This document shows, piece by piece, positions 1-12,600 of a stretch of DNA of 64,000 nt. The notes under the pieces were generated by a model, which was not told where the DNA came from, ran no database searches, and saw only the letters and a list, made by a program, of their open reading frames with translations. The position numbers and the translations under genes were made by a program. Within the stretch, counting starts at the first letter, position 1, and every line of letters starts with the position of its first letter. Source of the DNA: Cheilinus undulatus (lineage: Eukaryota > Chordata > Actinopteri > Labriformes > Labridae); assembly GCF_018320785.1 (NCBI RefSeq), contig NC_054869.1, positions 18,052,698-18,116,697 on the forward strand, given 5' to 3'.

Positions 1-1746
1 AGTTTGGTAAAATAGCATTTCATAATCTAAATAAATGACAAAATTGATGTTTACTTGCTTTAAAAATTGGCAGTAAGATGTAGTAGGATCTATATAGAAC
101 ATTTTTTTAGAGAAATTCATTTAAATTAATCAATAAGTTCTTTTATAACAGAGGTGACAAACTATGGCCCAAGTGCCAAATGCAACCCAGGGCCTAATTT
201 TTATTGGCCCACTGCAAATTCTAGAAATAACATGTCATATGGCTTACATTTGAACATGAAGCTTGTGCTTGACTGTAAATTACTTCGTAGTTTCAACACA
301 AGGCAGTGCTACCATGCTAATTCTGTAAACAAACGTTTATTTGTGTTTTTTGTGATTAAATTGAGAAAACACTGTTCATGCTAAACATATTGGAAACCAA
401 AATAATAATGTCTTATTTTCTAACTCCCCGATGAATTCCAGGGGCAGCAAAGAGCAGTACCAATACTATTCCAGGGGCAGAGCCAGTGATAGGGCCAAAC
501 ATGGCCCACTGAAATCTTATCCTCAAAAATCGATATGGTTGTTTATTGCTTTGTCAGCCATTAAATCGAGTGTAAAGAGTCAGTTCATGCAGGCCACAGA
601 CTCATGCGCTGCCATAATTTAGATTAGCTGATCTCATGCAAGCCCTCATTAGCTGACAGCCAGTTGATTTGCTCCAAGCACACTACTAGCTAGTTGTTCT
701 CATGCTGCCTTATTTAAACTGATCTTGCCCTGCCCTCCTCCACCCCAGCTCCTCCTTCATTCATTCTGACTTAATCAGTGTTGTTCAGTTGTCATTGATG
801 CCTGCTCTGCTCAGGGTTTTTTTTGCTTCTTCTCTCCCTGACTTAGGCTTTCCTTATCAGCATAGGAAGAGCAGGAACATGTGCTGTTCCTATATTGAAC
901 TGGTTTTATAAACTTTCATATACCTCTCCTGGTGGATATTAAAGTGGCCCCATCTCCTTTTAACTGGCCCTCAGTTGAAAAAGTTTGGGCAAACATGCTC
1001 TTAAGTCTCCTTTTTTTCAGCTTAACACCAAAAACATCAAGAATCTTTATTTTACCATATTCCACGGTGTCAAGGTGTCTTTCCTGATCCAGAAACTTCT
1101 AAACTTTCTTTTTGTCTTTCTAATCAAAGCCAGACAGCAGTCTTTTCATTGGCCACAAGTGTTTCTTTGTGAGATGCTGTGCGTGCGTGCCCACACATTC
1201 TTACTCCTGTGTTTTGCTTGCTCCATCTTTGTCTGCCGTCATTGCTCGGTGATGAGTGTTGTGAAATACAGAACAGCCTTGTGGTATTTGACACTCCAGT
1301 GTTTTGGGGTAATTCACGGCCAGGTGCTGTTGACCGAGAGGATTTGGTAATGACGGAGAAGTGGAGGAAGTAGAAATACCAGTGAGAGTGCCAGTGATGT
1401 CATGGCATGAAGATGAAGTAATTCTCCATTTGTCATGCTGAAAGAGAGGCTGCTGCTGATAATGAAAAATGTTTCAGTGCTATTGCAATGCAAGGCTTGA
1501 TGATAATACATCCTGATTACACTTTGTTCTTTTGGTCTTACAATTTATAATGTAAGTATCTTTTTCACAAGTCACCATAAAGGCTGCCAGAAGCAGAAAC
1601 TAAGTCCAAACAGAGAGAGACGAGGCCAGCAAAGAAACATCTTTTACATCAATAATTAATGATACCAAGGAGCTCTGCAGAAGATGAAGGAACAGAGCTG
1701 TGGAGAATGAAGGACTTACTTCTGATGCTTCTCTGTTTCCCCTCAG
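1..1746 (+). other. adgrv1: adgrv1 intron (5' end outside window)
   Basis: Sequence upstream of the first recognisable adgrv1 exon, ending in a polypyrimidine tract and AG at 1745-1746. It carries the dispersed repeat at about 150-990. From about 990 to 1746 I see no further gene or repeat: short open frames there have no recognisable family features. It is assigned to an adgrv1 intron because the following exon starts mid-protein at the end of TM7. Confidence 0.7.
150..990. repeat. dispersed repeat, copy 1 (DNA-transposon-like)
   Basis: Begins near 'acaaactatggccc' and ends near 'ggccctcag..aaagtttgggc', an imperfect inverted arrangement of terminal motifs often seen in hAT-type elements. 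The block from about 190 to 620 aligns by eye with 63195-63600 in the same orientation (shared words include 'tctgtaaacaaac', 'cagtgcta' and 'aagcttgt'). No transposase frame is visible. Family assignment is inference. Confidence 0.5.
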
Positions 1747-1932
1747 GGTTTGTATGTGTTTGCTGTGTACTTCATCATGCACAACCAGCTGTGTTGGCCC
1801 ACCAAAGCCAGCTACACTGTAGAGATGAGTGGCCATGATGGTCAAGACTTAACATACCAAGGAGGGGGGCCCACAACTGTAGGAGGAGACATCAGCAAAT
1901 CAACTCAGAACCTCATCAGTGCCATGGAGGAG
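1747..1932 (+). CDS. adgrv1: Adhesion GPCR V1 (VLGR1/GPR98), third-last coding exon: end of TM7 and start of cytoplasmic tail
   Basis: A 62-codon exon flanked by ag at 1745-1746 and gt at 1933-1934, phase 0 at both ends. It encodes the end of transmembrane helix 7 ([18 protein letters not shown]), then [13 protein letters not shown] and a tail ending [13 protein letters not shown], which matches the remembered vertebrate ADGRV1 tail closely. ADGRV1 is a very large adhesion GPCR with Calx-beta repeats. It forms ankle links between hair-cell stereocilia and periciliary links in photoreceptors, with usherin and whirlin (Usher syndrome type 2C gene). All extracellular exons lie upstream of this window. 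The three exons in the window join without a frame break into a 160-residue C terminus. Confidence 0.93.
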
Positions 1933-2123
1933 GTAAACACACAAGTACACATACAACCTGAAAGCAGCTGCCAGAGAAACAGACCTGCTCGTGTAAGCAA
2001 AAGAAAATATTATTGCATGCATAATTTAGTGCTTAAAAACGTTTATGATTCATGCCCTTCATTTCTAATCCTCTGCATTTTTGTTTCAGTTCCAGTACTC
2101 TTAATTCTCCACTCTTAACTTAA

Positions 2124-2817
2124 AGAGGGGGTATTATACTTTTCCGGTTTTTAAAACATAAATATGAAGTCACAATGTTGGGTGTCCATACTTCACGTAT
2201 GCAAATTTTCAATGTGGCAGAAATCTTGGAATTAGAGTGTAAACTGGAGACGAGATTTCAGTGGAGCGAACTGATGAGGTCATCGCAATAGGATCTCCTG
2301 ACTGGTTCGTCCGTGCTGCAGGCAAAGTGGAACAGACCGCCCCCACAAGGCCTTTTAACCATTTAGCAACATAGTAATTAAACACTTAAACAGAAACGTC
2401 CCACTCTATCCTTGCTGCTGCTGCTGGTTTTCTTCCCCCTCTCTCTCCAAACTATCAGCGTCAGACTCCGGGTCTAACACGTAAGGACGTATATCAAAAT
2501 TCGCCATTTTTTACTCAGTGGGACCGGTTCATTCAAAGTTTACAAGTACTAGCATGGCAACATAGCCACATTGGAGGGGGCAGTCACAAAACATTTGAGT
2601 TCTGCCACCGGAAAACCAGCCAATCGGAGGAAAGCAGGTCCATGGGGGGGAGACAGCAGTGAAAACGAAGTGTTTCAGACGGAGGTTAAAATAAGGGTTT
2701 TTCAGGACGCCAGTGTGAGAAACATGAGGAGTTTTTTGAGCTGTAAACCATGTGAAGCTACTACGTGGGTATCAGAGAGATGTGTAAAGCCTTGAAAAAA
2801 GGCATAATACCCCCACT
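2124..2817. mobile_element. MITE with TTAA target duplication (about 694 bp)
   Basis: Flanked by TTAA at 2120-2123 and 2818-2821. The left terminus AGAGGGGGTATTATAC matches the reverse complement of the right terminus, AGTGGGGGTATTATGC, at 14 of 16 positions. There is no transposase frame. TTAA duplications are typical of piggyBac and Kolobok superfamilies; which one mobilised this element cannot be told from the sequence alone. The internal 74-codon frame at 2571-2795 has no recognisable features. Confidence 0.75.
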
Positions 2818-2966
2818 TTAATCTTACATAACTGAAAAATAGATTATCAAGGTCTTTTCCTTTTAGACTTGGCCAAACTCCCCATTAGGATTAAATGGTT
2901 TTTAATACAATTTAACTGCCCAATTTTTTTTTTTTTTTTTTTGTATATGGTATAACTGCAACATTA

Positions 2967-5518
2967 TTAACTAGAAAAGCACTCGGAGAGCGCAGACCTC
3001 CGCCATTAGCCCTATCTCCCAATAGTAAAGAATCCTTTAAAAAATTGCTGGATCCAGACGGTGATCCGGATCACTCCCAAAATCTAATCAGGTCTTGCTT
3101 ATGCCATATGCTGCTTTTGACTGCAAAAATCAAAATAGCGGACTTCCTTTTACGGCATAAGTCCAAGAGGCTTTTTTGTAGATCTTGAGATAATGTATAA
3201 GCTCAAGAATTTTCAAAATTCTAGGTTAAACCTGCTGCAGGGGCTGAATTTTTTAAATATTGTAGGGGGCACCACTGAGCCAAAAAGCCACGACCACCCA
3301 CAACATCAATATCAATCATCTCAGTTTTCCACTGAGCATATTTGTGCCAAGTTTCAGGGCTCTACAAAGAGTTTAAGCTCTTCAAATAAGTACTTCCTGT
3401 TTCATGGCGAAGGATCCTTTATTGTGGCAACAAAGTTACAAGCAGACTTGTGAGCTTTACAAATCTGATTAGCCCAGTGAAACATCATAAACTTAATAAA
3501 AGTTGACTGCAATATCTCCAATTTTGGAAGAATTAGAGGCAATTATACGAAAACAGTACTTCAGCCTGCCAGCGGGAGGCGCTATGATTCAGAGAAAAAT
3601 GTTGCTGAAACTTGTTCAGGCAAGTTTCAGCAACATTATTGGCATGTAATTCCAATAAGCACACAAAGATATGATGATGTACAGCTGAGATATAAGAGAT
3701 GCCGTTTGTATGGTGAGACCTCATCGTCAAAATCAAAATTTGCCAGGATGCCACACCCCCGCCCCTTTATCAAAAGCCACAGATCTTGAGAATGGCATGC
3801 AAATATGATAAGATGTGGAAAACAGTAATGTTTGACAAAATGTGGTATGTTTTGGCCCTGCATGTTTCCATGACAGCAAAATCAATTCTTTTTTTGCAAA
3901 ATAGCTAACTTAAAGGGGCCGCCATGGCCACGCCTTTTGACTAATGAGAAATTCCCTAATAACTTTTGACCTAAGACTTCTCTTCTTGCTCTCCACCAAA
4001 GATCAAGTAGTTTGGATGAACGCCCTAAGACTAGTATGTTCAAATATGAACCCTAAAATATGCCTCAATTTACAAAAAAATTCAAAATGGCCGACTTCCT
4101 GTTTGACTTACGATATGGGTCCAAGAGGCTTTTTTGTGCGTCCTGACATGACACATCTGCCCACTCATGTTCGAAATCCTAGGTTAAACCTACTGGGGGG
4201 GCTGAATTGAAAGGTTGTAGGGGCGCCATTGAGCCAATAGGCCATGCCCACCTACAAAATGAATATCAATCATCTCAGAATGGCACTGGGAATTTTTATG
4301 CCAAGTTTCATTCCTCTTAAGGTGTCCTAAGAACTTGAAAATTCTACTTGCTGTTGCTTGGTGAACAAAAAAATTGGCATGGCCATGCCTTTTGACATAG
4401 ATCTTTAACCTTCAATTATGTGTAAGGTCAACTCCTTGGAAACTGCCTGAGCAAATTTTAGCATGATTGACCAACCATGTTGGTATTGTAAAGCAAAATT
4501 CAGGCATAGTGACTTTATGTTGCCAGAGGGTGGCCCTGCACAATTTTTCAAAATTTCAAGTATGAATGTGTTCAGGGTGCAACTGTTATTGAGCACATGA
4601 AATTTGTCTCAGATACAAGAATGTATGCCAGAGTTATGGCTGTTTAAAAATTGATGGTGAGACAAAAAAGCAACTGTTTTGTATATCGCCCTATAGAGGC
4701 CACGCCCTCTGACGAAAAGTCACAGATTTTTGTACAGACATAAATCCACTTCTCTAGGCTGTCCTGACACAAATTTCATGTATATATCTTCAAAGGACTT
4801 TAAACAGCAGCTTCTGCTAATAGCCTTGATACTCCCTATCAGCACTAGGTGGCGCTATGACAGAAAAAAAATATATAACCATATGAATGTGTGCAGACAA
4901 GGACCGTCCATAAATCCAGGAAGTTTGAGTCAGATTGGACAATGCATGGCAGAGTTATAAACAGCTTCCTGTTTTTCAAAAAAAAAAATACAAATTTGAG
5001 GGTTCACCACGGTCACGCCTTTTGACTAATGAGAAAACCCCAAATAAATTTTCATCATCCATGTCTCATCTACCTCTGTGCCGAAGTACAAGTCGATCGG
5101 ATGAAATCCCTCAGAGGAGTTAATCCAGATATGACTCCTGGAACAGGGCAAAAATACTCCAATTTTTCGCTAATTTATTCAAAATTGTGGATTTTCTGTT
5201 GGAGCTAGAGTGTAGACCCACGAGGCTTTTTTGTAGATCTGCCCAAGCAGAAACCTGCACACAAAATGTCATGAATCTATGACAAAGTCAAAGGAGGGAG
5301 CTTTAACTTTGACAAATGGTAGGGGGCGCTATTTTTGCAATTCTGAATTGTCATGTTGGAGACCCAAAATATATCAAAATTTTCACAAGACCAGATGCAC
5401 CTGCCAAGTTTCTTGTGTTTTTGAATATGTTAAGGGCCTCAAAAGTCCACGCAATGATGGAAAATTACACATCTTGAGCAAAAACAATTAGGTACTCGCA
5501 ACACTCGTGCTCGGGCCC
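2967..5518. repeat. mosaic interspersed repeat with internal degenerate duplications
   Basis: Starts 'aactagaaaagcactcggag' and ends just before a second 'aactagaaaagcactc' at about 5520. Inside, modules recur about 950-1050 bp apart. One has 'acttcct...ccaagaggcttttttgt' followed by 'ctaggttaaacct' and 'gggg..gctga', near 3140-3260, 4090-4210 and, more diverged, 5185-5245. Another has 'cacgccttttgactaatgag' near 3930 and 5015, with a relative near 4385. The end carries 'gtgctcgggccctaac', a terminus familiar from teleost interspersed repeats. No protein-coding frame is preserved. The family name is not certain. Confidence 0.6.
3598..3637. repeat. perfect 17-bp inverted repeat with 6-nt loop
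   Basis: Arms 3598-3614 and 3621-3637 are exact reverse complements (core GTTGCTGAAACTTG / CAAGTTTCAGCAAC) separated by ttcagg. It lies within the mosaic repeat, so it may be a part of that repeat family or a local fold-back mutation. A strong hairpin would form in intronic RNA. Confidence 0.8.
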
Positions 5519-6172
5519 TAACTAGAAAAGCACTCAAAGAACACAGACCTCCGCCATCAGCCCTATCTCCCAATAGTGAAGAATCCTTTAAAAACATTCC
5601 TGGATCCAGACGGTGATTCAGATGACTCCCAAAATCTAATTCCCCGATTACTCCCTCCCCAGTGGGGTGGAGACACGGTGAGGCAAAGCATTGGCTTCGC
5701 TACATATGGACTGTCATGGCGGAAGCACCCATGGTCTCACCGGATGACTGAAAGTCATGGCAGAGGGTGAATATTCCTCTATTCCTCCCAGTATTGTGAG
5801 TTTTCTCGCTACAATTCGCTGTCTTTCGCTCTGTTATGCTCCGACTCGTCTCCTCAACCAGGCATGTGTCTTTTAAACTCTATAAACTCCAAAACTTTGA
5901 ATAAGTTACCCATGTTCACCACCTTCTGGTGTAAAGTGCAGCACAGACCTTCGCCATTAGCCCTATCTCCCGATAGTACAGAATCCTTTGAAAAATTCCT
6001 GGATTCAGACAGTGATCCGGATCAGTCCCAAAATCTAATCAGTTCTTCTTTTTGCCATTTCTGCCATTTCCTTAAAACTTCATGAAAATCCATCCACAAC
6101 TTTTTGAGTTATGTTGCTAACAAACTAACAAACAAACCCATCTGATCACATAACCTCCTTGGTGGAGGTAAT
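5519..6172. repeat. two truncated copies of the 'ctagaaaagcactc...cctccttggcggagg' repeat
   Basis: The first copy, about 5519-5650, repeats the start 'ctagaaaagcactc' and 'cagacctccgccat' of the 2967 element. The second, about 5940-6172, holds 'agaccttcgccattagccct' and the right end, with 'actttttgagttatgttgct', a run of aacaaact units and 'cataacctccttggtggagg'. A fuller short copy is at 41834-42096. Left and right termini share a cctccgcca/tggcggagg inverted motif. Confidence 0.65.
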
Positions 6173-7589
6173 GATCCACATTCCCTAGATGATGCCAACA
6201 TCAGCCCTGCAATCCTCACATTTGTAGGCATATGCTGTTTTTCATATGTTGAGGAATTACACTCACCTTGTAGAACCAGAGCTTTTCAATAAAAGAATAT
6301 TCTATATCTTCCCACCACCTCTTTCATTAGTCCTTCACCTCTTTTTCACATGCCCTCATTCCCATGGCTCTATTTGCTCATTCCTTGTTCCTCCGTCATA
6401 CATTTCTCACATCAGCTGAGCGTGACTCCACAGAGAACATTCAATACTCAATCATTTTCAGCCTCTTGGTCTGTCTACTTCAGACTGATTCTCATTATAT
6501 AACATCTGAGTAAAAAATGTAAATGGTCAGTCTGCATTACTCCCACAGACACCCACATCATCCGCTCCTCTGACCCCTCTGTCAGACCTTCACATCACAT
6601 GCACTCATCCTGAAAACACTCATCCAGACACACACATGCAGGACTTTTCTGTACTTTAGAAACTCTCATCAGCCAACTCTCATTTGTCCCTGGAGAATAC
6701 CCTATAAGGCCTGAGCTGGTTAGAAGCAGAAGAAAAGGGGGCAGGTTTAACTTCATCACTCTTGGGAACCCCTCCTTCCTTTCCTTTTTCTTTCTCGTCC
6801 TTTCTTCACATGTAGGAATCCTGTAATCTTGTTTTATTCATGAGAGCACACGCTCTGTGAGATCTGGCTACATTTCAGCAGGAAAAATCAGAGCATGAAT
6901 ATAGAGCGCTAAGAGTGCTGATGTAAGTGTTGATCTGTGGGGTGAATAGATTGAATGGGACTTGAAGTGAGATTAGAACAGGATAAAAGTTTTATATTTG
7001 AGGGTTTAAGTGCATATATAATGTCTGAGTGATCAGCTGTCACCCCTCAGAGTGGCCATGACAGATCTGAAGGGTCCCTTGGAGTTAATTCACCGCAGCA
7101 GGACGTTATGTACCAGCTACAGGCTGACAAGCTTCAGACTCTTGTACAACTACCTCACACACCTCAGACACACACATCTATCCATGTAGATGGACAGATG
7201 ATGCATGTATAATAAATGAATAGAGAGAGAAAAAGGTGAGATAATGGATTCATCTTGCTTTTATGGGCAAAATAAGAGGCATATAAATACGGTGGTGTTC
7301 TTTTATCTTTTCACCCTTTCTCATCACTATTGTTTTTTCTGTCCAGATGCATGTTTAACCAAGCAGAAACCTCTTGTGTTGAAAAATTAAGCCAATGCCT
7401 AAGTGGAAAAAAACTGCAGTTCGTTCAAGTGGTCACCTGTGGATGGCTGCTAAAGCCTAGCAGACCAAGATTATAGCCCACACTGAAATGCACATTTTCA
7501 ATGGAATAAACATGTTTACAGTCAGTTTTTTAAGTCTTTATGGCCCATTTCTATATCAGAAAGACTTTGTACAGAAGTGTTTTTTAACG

Positions 7590-7945
7590 CATTTGATTAT
7601 GTTAGACCCAGAGTTTCCACTAGCCTTTTTTTTGCCTGCTGCCAAAATAGCCATCAGAGCCCAAGAATTTTGGCCATTTAGAAAACTTACGGGCATTTGC
7701 TTTGGATAACCATATTTGACCAATAACCTGCATTTAACAGCAACAAAACACATTAAAACAGAAACACAGTGACACAGCTCACAAGCGGGACTGGGGACAC
7801 ATTTTTATTTTCAAACCTGACCCAAGACCAAGGCAGTGGAAACCAAGCCGACAGTAAATCAGAGTAATTGTTACCCTGTTATTACAGCCTGCTTGACACA
7901 TATTACTCATGCTCGGACCTTGGAAATGACTAGAAAGACTTTTTT
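7590..7945. repeat. dispersed repeat B, copy 1
   Basis: Aligns by eye with 26530-26890 in the same orientation. Shared words include 'gaccaataac', 'atttagcagcaa..aaacat' style text, 'gtggaaaccaagcc', 'gttaccctgttattacagcc' and 'gaaatgact'. No coding frame. Probably an old non-autonomous transposon, but no clear terminal repeats or target duplications can be fixed. Confidence 0.6.
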
Positions 7946-8431
7946 TTATTTGTTTGTATGTAAGTTGTCTAAAAAAATCCTAAAATTATGAATCTTTCCT
8001 CACACACACATGCAGTCAGTTGGGCAATAATATGCATTTGTTAAACACATAAACAATAGCATATAGCTTTACATTAGCACCGTTAGCTCTATGTTAGCCC
8101 ACTAGCACATTAACTGCCACCATTACTTAGCAGCTAAAAACAGCTAAATAACCTTTAACACCAACAAATCATCATCATCCAAATAGTAACCTAACCAGTG
8201 ATCCATTAACTAGACACCACCTTAAAACTCTGCAGTACAAATGAAAATTTATTCTCACAATCAAATATCCCATATTAGTCCTAACATACTGATGATCTTA
8301 ACTGTAACCTGAGGATATCCACTGAGGATAGTTCAGTACTGACATGTTTCACCATTTTTTGCTGGTGTAATGGTCACACTCACATATAAGATGTAGCCAA
8401 CTTGATGAATGAAACACTTGGAAGTGTATCC

Positions 8432-8580
8432 TATGGGGCCTAGTGGTTAGGTTGTGTCCCATGTATGCGGGTGGCTCAGGGTCAAGACTGGTCTATGGCT
8501 ACTTTCCTGCACTCTCTCATCCTTGTTTATGACTCTGTCCACTGTCGTCTTCAATAAATAAAGGTATAGAAGGCCAAGAA
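8432..8580 (+). mobile_element. tRNA-derived SINE, degenerate
   Basis: Begins with an A-box-like 'gcctagtggttagg', followed about 30-40 bases later by a B-box-like 'gggtcaagactgg'. A pyrimidine-rich stretch and the tail 'caataaataaagg' plus 'ggccaagaaa' follow. This layout fits a tRNA-headed SINE common in acanthopterygian genomes, whose tail ends in AATAAAGGC-type text. It is too diverged to be a functional tRNA gene. Confidence 0.55.
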
Positions 8581-9510
8581 ATCACAACTCTTAAAAGCTA
8601 CATTAATAACTATGTCTTATTCTTAAGATTGTACAGTAATTAGGGGGTGGCTGTGTTAAATGACAGGTGAACACATTGTGCTGTTTGCCAGGAGGTCTGA
8701 CGCCACCTCAGCTCTTCTCTATGCCTGTGACTAGATCAACCAAAAGTTAGACTGACAGAGGATTTAAATTTGACAGCCCCAGTCAGTAGGCCTCTTCAGA
8801 AACCAGTGTGTGACATCAGTGAAGCTATGTCCATTTTATGTAGTCAATGGTTTGAGCGTTTTTCCTTAAAAAATACTAAATTCAACCTCTGTCTCCTGTT
8901 TTACTGCACTGGCAGATTTACTTCTTTAATAATTCTTTGGTTGATTCAGTTTGTAACCCAAAGCCTACTGACCCTGCTCTCACCCCATGAACCCCCCCTG
9001 ACCCTACACCTCAGTCTTAACTCTTCGGGGTGCGGGACAACATGCACTCTGAGTGACCCCAACTCTTCACAGTCACGATTACCCAGCTGAAAGAGCTGCA
9101 TGTGTTTATGTGTGAATTTGTGAGTGTTTTTATTATCAGAGCAGTTAACCTGATTTTGGCCTGCATTCATGTGAAGCTAATGTATTGGACATTGAATCAA
9201 TCTTTATCAATAACACTTAAACATGGCATTTATGTGCACTCTGACAATGCAGCTTAACTGTTTAGTCTAAGTGTAAAATGTTTCAACCACATTTTCTGTT
9301 CATATTACTTTGCGGCAATGGATGTCAAACAACTTTTAGAATCAAGAACTCCCGCAGCATTTTTAAGATGAGTTTCAAAGGAATGTATAATCCCTAATGT
9401 TGCTCGACATGTGATCCTGAATGATTAAAACATAAAAATTAAGGTTCAGTCAAAGTTCACTGCTGTGAGATGTCCATGTGCTCACATTCGTGTGTATTTC
9501 TGTGTTTCAG

Positions 9511-9688
9511 GTGTCAGCAGACTGGGAGCGAGCATCTCTGCGGCCGAGCAGTCAGCCCAGCAGCGTGTTCAAACCCAGTCCTGTGATGGGGACGTACACC
9601 AGCGAGGGTGGCTTCATCAACACAAACTTGGTCACTGCGGACGAGGAGTCGCAGGAGTTTGATGACCTCATATTTGCCTTAAAAACCG
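9511..9688 (+). CDS. adgrv1: Adhesion GPCR V1, penultimate coding exon: cytoplasmic tail
   Basis: Acceptor tgtgtttcag ends at 9510 and the donor gtgagaac starts at 9689. The exon is 178 bases, entering at phase 0 and leaving one base of the next codon. It encodes VSADWERASLRPSS, a Ser/Pro-rich middle, and the acidic stretch ADEESQEFDDLIFALKT, which is the best conserved block of the intracellular tail. The acidic block precedes the last exon directly, as in other vertebrates. Nothing is truncated or frameshifted. Confidence 0.93.
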
Positions 9689-12600
9689 GTGAGAACCTTA
9701 CATCCCCACACGACACCTAAAACAGGCTTAAAGTTGTCTTTTCCTCTCTCTGTCTAATCATCATTTTTAAAATAATACTCAATCCAAATCAAGCCATTTT
9801 CCCCTAAAATTCAAAAACACAAATAATACTGAATTTCCTTTTAAGTGTCAATATTATCATCATAAAATAGTGAGGATGTTTTTAACATTTTGTTCTCTAG
9901 TGTTTTCATTATTATTTAAAAACAAACAAGATTCAGTAAGGAACTTTTTTTTTCGTCGAACTGTGACTAAAAGAATAAAAACATCCTGCAAACACCGTGA
10001 ATTTCCATAAAAGTTATCAAAATAAAGGCACTGTGTACTTTGCAAAAGGTCACCGCGGTTTTAGGCAGTTTGTTGGCCAAAAACTTTTTAAACATTAACG
10101 GAAAAATACAGCCTGCCTCCAAAATAAAACAAAAAAGCAACGCTCTGTTTTTGTTTGAGGCTTGGCACCACAAATCAACAACAATAGAAATGTTTATCAA
10201 AGATGGAGACAAAGAAAGAAAACAGATGTTTTTCACAGTATACAAACATACAGTATCTATAGTTTCTGTTAGTATCTCTGCTTAGTCATACCTCTGCTAA
10301 CGTTAAATCTCTCTGCTGCCATGGAAACCATTCTACTGATTTCATCAATTTTTCATGAGCCGAGGGCCCAAACTGCTCACTGATATATCAAACACACACA
10401 GTCCTCTTCTCACAGAATAATTGCCCCACAGAGTCTGAATAAGAATCAGACTTAGCTGGAGAACAGCCAACAGGAGCCTCAGGACCCCGAGACGCTTCTC
10501 TGTGTTCATGTGAGACATCGACAGAAAGTGAAGGACCGCTCTGAGCACCAGAGTTATTTTTATACTCTCCAATAATAAGGACAAAAAAGTTTTTCACATG
10601 AGACAGAACTGGCTACACAGTTAATGTAAATAGCTTTACTCTATGAATTTAAAAATGAAGAGATACCTTAAGAAAATCTCATTTCAGAATCTTGTTGTCC
10701 CATCCAAAGCTGTCCATAAGGGAGTAAAAGGGAAAGCTCTCTGGGCTCCAGCAGAATTGGCTTGAAGTTTAGCAAAAACATGATGTCTCCAAAATTCAAG
10801 TGACAGTAAGATGTTTGTTTTTTTAAACAAGTGTTAACTATTACCTGCTAAAATTCACATTTTTTGCTGCGCAGAAAAATGTTCTATGTATGGAACCCCT
10901 CTTCTTTAACTTTGCAGTTATGTGCCAGCCAATGGGTGGGCCTGGTACTGAATTAAATTTACATTGTGAACATTTGTCTTAATCTTTCAGCCTTTAGCAT
11001 TAAAGATGGACAGAACAAATAATGGAGACATTGCATAATCAAATAGACTTTTATAGTAACTCAAATGCATTTATTTTTAAACAGAGTGAATTCATTCAGG
11101 TAATTGCTGTCTGTTCGATGTTAATCCCTGGATTTGATTCTGATTCTGTGGTTATTTTTCCCTGTGCAGATCTTTCAGTCCCCATCAACAGGGAGTTTCT
11201 TCTCACTGGAGTTTTCCCACTGATTGACAGCTCACCATTTAAACCAATTTAACCCAGCTTTAAATTTATCCAGCTTTCACCTCACATCATGGAAAAATGA
11301 GAGCCTGCTCCTGCATGTGTTGATCTCTATGACAGAGAAAGAAGATACAGAGTAGAGACAAACCTTGATAAGACTGTGAAGTTAATGTGACTTTGCCCGG
11401 TCACATAGAGTTAATCACTAGAGGAGAAATCACTTTCAAGGAAATTAATTATTAACAGTTATTGATTAATGCCAGACTTGTGACAGCTCTGAGCTCTGTG
11501 GTTGATTCTCTCGAAACTCTTTAAGCCTACGCCAAACTTCAGTTAAAGTCTGTCAGTGTATCTACCCTGCAGCACCCGCTGGTGTGCATCCCACAAAAAC
11601 AAAACCTGCAACCATGGAGACAGCCAAATTAAAAGCCAGTCCTAGCAGGTGTTAGTTCTTTGGAGACTTACGGGTGTTAATGATTGTGGATTAGTCTGTG
11701 AGGATAATGTTTCACTGAGTTGAAATCTTGGACAGAGATAGCCTCTTATCCTCTTATTGATTGTGCGTTGACAGCGTGAATCTCTGAGATGTGTGTGTTT
11801 GTTGTGCGTGCGGCGCTCCTCTTCTCAAGTAAACCCACAGTCTCGGCAGCGGGTTGTTTATCTCTGATCTGCTTTTCTTCTGACCTCACTCCACAGTCCA
11901 GAGCTGCTGCGGTGTTCAACCTTAAATAGCCCTGAGGGCACAGCAAACGAGCCCGAGAATTTATTGGTGTGTTTGTGTGCAGATTCAGCAGGATGAAGTG
12001 ATCACTCATATCATCCAGTGCACACGGCAACTTTGTTAGATTTCATTAAACAGAATCAGTTGGCTCGTCGCAGCTCTCTGGCAAGGCCTCGGGAAAATAA
12101 AACTGTCAGGCCCACACTTGATCTTAACTCTGTAGAAATATTCTGATAAACTTGGACTTTCAGCCTCTGGTCCTGAAGAAATTCAACAATTTCACATCTT
12201 CTGACCTTTTCTCTCTACGTATGCGTCACACTGAACTTGTAACCTGGTTTAATCTCAACCAGTCAGTCAGCAGTAAAGATCGTTCAGAATTACGTAACAA
12301 GGCACAGTCTGATGGGGGTCAGTAAGCAGCGCTGTAATGAGGGTCTTCACACTTCATTTAGTGGTGAACTGTTAACATACTCAAAGAAGCACACATACAC
12401 ACAGAAGCACAAGTGTACTTTAAACACGTCATTTATGTAGTACAGCTGAGAGGTGATCATTAACTGCTGTTTTTATTGTTTTAGTGCTGCCTTTTCTTAT
12501 CACATGCAGCATCACAAGCCTTGATGCTCTGCTGGTTATATCACAAGAGTCCCATGTCACCTTTATGTATGTGTTAAAAAAAGACTCTTTTTGGATTGAC

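Larger units (their letters stand above)
1933..9510 (+). other. adgrv1: adgrv1 intron, repeat-rich
   Basis: Intron between the TM7 exon and the next tail exon, gt at 1933 and ag at 9509-9510. It holds a TTAA-flanked MITE, a mosaic repeat of about 2.5 kb, shorter copies of the same repeat to about 6170, a dispersed repeat at 7590-7945 and a SINE near 8432-8580. Between about 6175 and 7590, and from 8580 to 9510, I see no gene or recognisable repeat apart from a TTAGC/GCTAA-rich patch at 8055-8160. No open frame in the intron shows conserved protein features. Confidence 0.85.

Noticed and set aside
8432-8510. tRNA-like head at 8.4 kb as a tRNA gene
   Set aside because: A/B-box text is imperfect and continues into a SINE body and tail; no clover-leaf can be completed.
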